NCBI RefSeq assembly: GCF_000737535.1
Contig: NZ_CP006269.1
Span: 1,550,001 to 1,614,000 of the forward strand
DNA from: Synechococcus sp. KORDI-100
Lineage (GTDB): Bacteria > Cyanobacteriota > Cyanobacteriia > PCC-6307 > Cyanobiaceae
Reading direction: 5' to 3'
Length of the DNA stretch: 64,000 nt
The position numbers and the translations under genes were made by a program. This document shows, piece by piece, positions 61,209 through 64,000 of this stretch. The notes under the pieces are model-generated. The model worked only from the letters and a program-made list of their open reading frames with translations. It did not search any database and was not told the origin of the DNA. Position 1 is the first letter of the stretch. Each line of letters opens with the position of its first letter.

Positions 61209-63209
61209 TCAACGCTGATCCGTGGACAGGGTGGTTGGGCTCTGATCGAGTGAGCTGCTGTCGGGCCTGTCCTCCGGACTGTCGTCCTCAGGATGAAAAA
61301 AGGCATGGATCTGTTCGGCCAAGGAGGGACCCACCCCCGGTGCCGCAGCCAGTTGTTCGACGGTGGCCAGTTGAATCGCATCGATGGCATGAAAATGGGC
61401 GAGCAGATCACGCACCCGCTTGGGCCCGAGGCCTGGAATATCGGACAGACGAGACCGTTTCATCCGCTCCCCGCGTTGCTGGCGATGGAAACTCACGGCG
61501 AAACGATGGGCTTCGTCCCGCAGACGGCGCAGCAGCGCAACGCCGAGTTGATCGGGTTCGCTGTCGAGGGGTTGGCGCTCCCCTGGCAGGAACACCTCCT
61601 CCCGCTGCTTGGCCAGTGAGCAGACATTCAGTTCCTCGTGAAGATCGAGTTCACGAAGGGCCTCCATCACCGCCGACAACTGCCCCTTGCCACCGTCAAT
61701 CATCACCACATCAGGCCAGTCGTTCAGACCATCGGTCTGCAGGGCACTGCCACCGCGCTGCCGCAGGGAGGCGAGATCGGCTCCTTCCGCCTTGACCCTC
61801 GCCCAACGCCGGAAACGACGTCGCATGATCTCCGCCATGGCCATGAAGTCGTCGCTGTGGCCGGCCTGAATGCTGCTGCTGCGGATTTTGTATTTGCGGT
61901 AATGCTGCTTGGCGGGCAGGCCATCGATGAACACCACCTGGGAGGCAACAGCGTCACTGCCCTGGATGTGACTGATGTCGTACCCCTCGATCCGTCTCGG
62001 CGGCGTGGGCAAGTCCAGCAACTGCGCCAAATCCTCCGTGGCCAGGGCCTGTTGCTCCTGTCCCTGCTTGGCGCGCAGCAGTTCGAATTCAGCGTTTCGT
62101 TGCACCAGTTCGATCAGATCGGCCTTCTGCCGCTGCTTGGGGCAGTGGATGTGCACCTTGCGTTCCCGCTGCTCCGACAGCCAGTCCTCAAGAAGCTCCT
62201 GCTGTGGCAGCGCATGTTGCACCAGCAGTTCCGGTGGAATCTCCACGGCATCCACCTGGCTGTAGTGCTCTTCGATCACACGCTGCAGGATCAACCCCGG
62301 CTCCATGTCGCAGGCATCGGCGGCATAGCCAAGCCGGCCAACGAGCTTTCCAGCACGCATCTGAAACAACTGCACAGCGGCGAGCCGCTCATTGCAGGCC
62401 AGGGCCAGGACATCCCGACTCACCGAGGAATCGGGAAGACTCATCTTCTGATCAGCTGTCAGCTGATCCAGGCCCTGCAGCTGATCACGGATGCGGGCAG
62501 CCGATTCAAAATCCAGCCGCTCGGCATAGCGGCCCATCTGCTCCTCGAGAAGGGTCTGCAACTCGTCGCTGCGGCCTTGAAACACCATCGCCACCTTGCG
62601 GAGCGTGCGGTGGTACTCCTCGGAACTGATCTTCTGCTGACACACCCCAGGGCAACGTCCAATGCTGTAGTTGAGGCAGGTCCGATCGGGATACATCGGA
62701 CGAGGGCGTTGCCGGAGTGGAAACACCCGTTTGACCAGAAACAGGGTCCGTCGCAGCAGGCCAACATCGACATAGGGCCCGTAGAAACGGTCCAGGGGAC
62801 TGCGGAAGCGGCGGCGGCGAGTGATGAAAATGCGCGGGTAGGCCTCGCTCCAGGTGATGCAGAGATAGGGGTATTTCTTGTCGTCCTTGAGCAGAACGTT
62901 GAAGTGAGGCTGATGGTTCTTGATCAGGTTCGACTCAAGAGCCAGGGCCTCCGCTTCGCTGTCGGTGACGATGAATTCGATCTCACACACCTGCCGGGTC
63001 ATCAGGCGGATGCGGGGGGAGAGATCATGTCGGCTGCGGAAATAGCTGCGAACGCGACTGCGCAGACTTTTGGACTTGCCGACGTAGAGAATCCGATCCT
63101 CTCCATCGCGCATGAGATAGCAACCCGGCTCAGCAGGGATCTCCTTCAATCGCTGCTCGAGACGATCCGGCCGCATCAGCAGCGCCGTCGTCGATCCAGG
63201 GGGTGCCAA
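61209..63209 (-). CDS. uvrC: excinuclease ABC subunit UvrC
   Basis: A 666-residue nuclease of nucleotide excision repair. GIY-YIG domain at about 20-100 ([20 protein letters not shown], then [10 protein letters not shown]), a UVR motif ([20 protein letters not shown]), an RNase H-like C-terminal nuclease with [15 protein letters not shown] and DGGKGQLSA, and a double helix-hairpin-helix end ([25 protein letters not shown]). The TTG at 63209 lies 7 bases after the flavin reductase stop; ATG at 63176 is the alternative. The two genes are probably one unit. Confidence 0.96.
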   Translation of the reverse strand: MAPPGSTTALLMRPDRLEQRLKEIPAEPGCYLMRDGEDRILYVGKSKSLRSRVRSYFRSRHDLSPRIRLMTRQVCEIEFIVTDSEAEALALESNLIKNHQPHFNVLLKDDKKYPYLCITWSEAYPRIFITRRRRFRSPLDRFYGPYVDVGLLRRTLFLVKRVFPLRQRPRPMYPDRTCLNYSIGRCPGVCQQKISSEEYHRTLRKVAMVFQGRSDELQTLLEEQMGRYAERLDFESAARIRDQLQGLDQLTADQKMSLPDSSVSRDVLALACNERLAAVQLFQMRAGKLVGRLGYAADACDMEPGLILQRVIEEHYSQVDAVEIPPELLVQHALPQQELLEDWLSEQRERKVHIHCPKQRQKADLIELVQRNAEFELLRAKQGQEQQALATEDLAQLLDLPTPPRRIEGYDISHIQGSDAVASQVVFIDGLPAKQHYRKYKIRSSSIQAGHSDDFMAMAEIMRRRFRRWARVKAEGADLASLRQRGGSALQTDGLNDWPDVVMIDGGKGQLSAVMEALRELDLHEELNVCSLAKQREEVFLPGERQPLDSEPDQLGVALLRRLRDEAHRFAVSFHRQQRGERMKRSRLSDIPGLGPKRVRDLLAHFHAIDAIQLATVEQLAAAPGVGPSLAEQIHAFFHPEDDSPEDRPDSSSLDQSPTTLSTDQR

Positions 63210-63216
63210 TGCTCGT

Positions 63217-63699
63217 TCAGCCGCCGTAGTTCCAGCCGGTGCTGGCCAGGTTCAGAGCCTCTCCGTCCGCCAGCAGGCGGGCGGATTTCACCTCGCCGAC
63301 AAACACGGTGTGATCACCGTGCTTCAGCTGGCCGATCACGCTGCATTCGACCCCACCGATGGCGTCCTCAAGCAGGGGGAGGCCCAGTTCGCCCTCCTGA
63401 AAGGGCGCTGCCTCGAAACGTCCTCCCATCGCCTTCTGAGGCTTGAAGAACACGGCGGCGAGATCCTTCTGATCAGCCCGGAGAACATTCAGTGAGAAAC
63501 AGCCTGTGCGTTCGATGATCCCGTGGCTGGTGCTGTCTGCCCGCACACCCATCACAACCAGTGGCGGCTCGAAGGATCCCTGGGTGACCCAGGAGGCGGT
63601 GAATCCATTCACCTCATCGCCGTCGCGGACTCCACAGATGAACAGACCATGGGGGATCTTGCGCAGCAGGGTTTTCTTGGCGTCCAGATCCAGGCTCAT
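63217..63699 (-). CDS. flavin reductase family protein
   Basis: A protein of about 160 residues of the flavin-reductase-like (DIM6/NTAB, FMN-binding split barrel) family. [39 protein letters not shown] and the closing [16 protein letters not shown] are typical. It would bind FMN or be the C-terminal half-equivalent of a flavodiiron protein partner. Longer starts at 63720 and 63774 exist; I prefer [10 protein letters not shown] at 63699 because the longest would overlap the start of the divergent coaD. uvrC follows. Confidence 0.85.
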   Translation of the reverse strand: MSLDLDAKKTLLRKIPHGLFICGVRDGDEVNGFTASWVTQGSFEPPLVVMGVRADSTSHGIIERTGCFSLNVLRADQKDLAAVFFKPQKAMGGRFEAAPFQEGELGLPLLEDAIGGVECSVIGQLKHGDHTVFVGEVKSARLLADGEALNLASTGWNYGG

Positions 63700-63748
63700 C
63701 AGAGTGGAAAACAGCTGCATGAAATCTAGGCAGAGCCTCGCTGCATAG

Positions 63749-64000
<252 letters not shown>

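Noticed and set aside
61638-63446. A 602-codon plus-strand open frame
   Set aside because: It lies wholly antisense to uvrC and the flavin reductase gene, both with clear motifs. Long antisense frames are expected in GC-rich coding DNA; the translation shows no family motif.

Overview
This window is a gene-dense, GC-rich chromosomal segment from a cyanobacterium, most likely a marine picocyanobacterium of the Synechococcus type. The evidence is its gene content: the oxygen-dependent chlorophyll cyclase AcsF, the photosystem II subunits or factors Psb30 and Psb32, allophycocyanin alpha-B (ApcD), a Ycf20 protein, PcxA, a CCB-type cytochrome b6f assembly factor, cyAbrB, HemJ, and several families known mainly from cyanobacteria (DUF6464, DUF2996, DUF3104, DUF3370, UPF0182). 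I see no rRNA, insertion sequence, prophage or CRISPR array. The only RNA gene I can support is an elongator tRNA-Met.

Layout. 0-1 kb: a DUF6464 protein coupled to a protein resembling archaeal riboflavin kinase. 1.3-12.4 kb (minus strand): fmt, a PhyH-like dioxygenase, tldE and tldD; acsF, DUF2996, a small membrane protein, ubiX and an RNase R homologue that lacks its catalytic aspartates; two half-size GDT1 transporters and a cysteine-cluster protein. 12.5-21.4 kb: psb30, recJ, a plus-strand run of HAD phosphatase, Ycf20 and D-glycerate 3-kinase, rpmF, ftsH coupled to UPF0182. 21.4-28.2 kb: 2-Cys peroxiredoxin, a small conserved protein, tRNA-Met, an M23 peptidase, psb32-pcxA-cobU-trmL, a TerB-like protein, a DUF3104 protein and cyAbrB. 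28.4-40.8 kb: CCB factor, lptC, metG, an FAD oxidoreductase, an intact RNB exonuclease with rpsR and rpmG, pheT, rlmD and apcD. 40.8-41.9 kb: a 1.1 kb stretch with no convincing gene but a perfect inverted repeat and a short tandem repeat. 41.9-49.2 kb: an RHH/J-domain fusion, DUF3370, a type III sigma factor, Ap4A phosphorylase, a SpoIID-like protein, an SDR, DUF2237 and small proteins. 49.2-64 kb: metH, ilvE, cobN, a PHP phosphoesterase, hemJ, an FeS-type photolyase, uvrC, a flavin reductase and the start of coaD.

Themes. Photosynthesis upkeep recurs throughout: pigment synthesis (acsF, hemJ), PSII and b6f assembly (psb30, psb32, ftsH, CCB) and proton handling (pcxA). Translation is well represented (fmt, metG, pheT, rpsR, rpmG, rpmF, rlmD, trmL, tRNA-Met). 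Cobalamin supply and use appear as cobN, cobU and the B12-dependent metH. DNA repair appears as recJ, uvrC and a photolyase homologue. The chromosome is very compact: neighbours on one strand often share ATGA-type overlaps, and six convergent gene pairs overlap at their 3' ends.

The items most worth following up are the catalytically degenerate RNase R homologue, the RHH/J-domain fusion, the riboflavin-kinase-like protein, the FtsH that appears to lack its first membrane span, and the unexplained 1.1 kb gap downstream of apcD. I found no clear wholly new multi-gene system.
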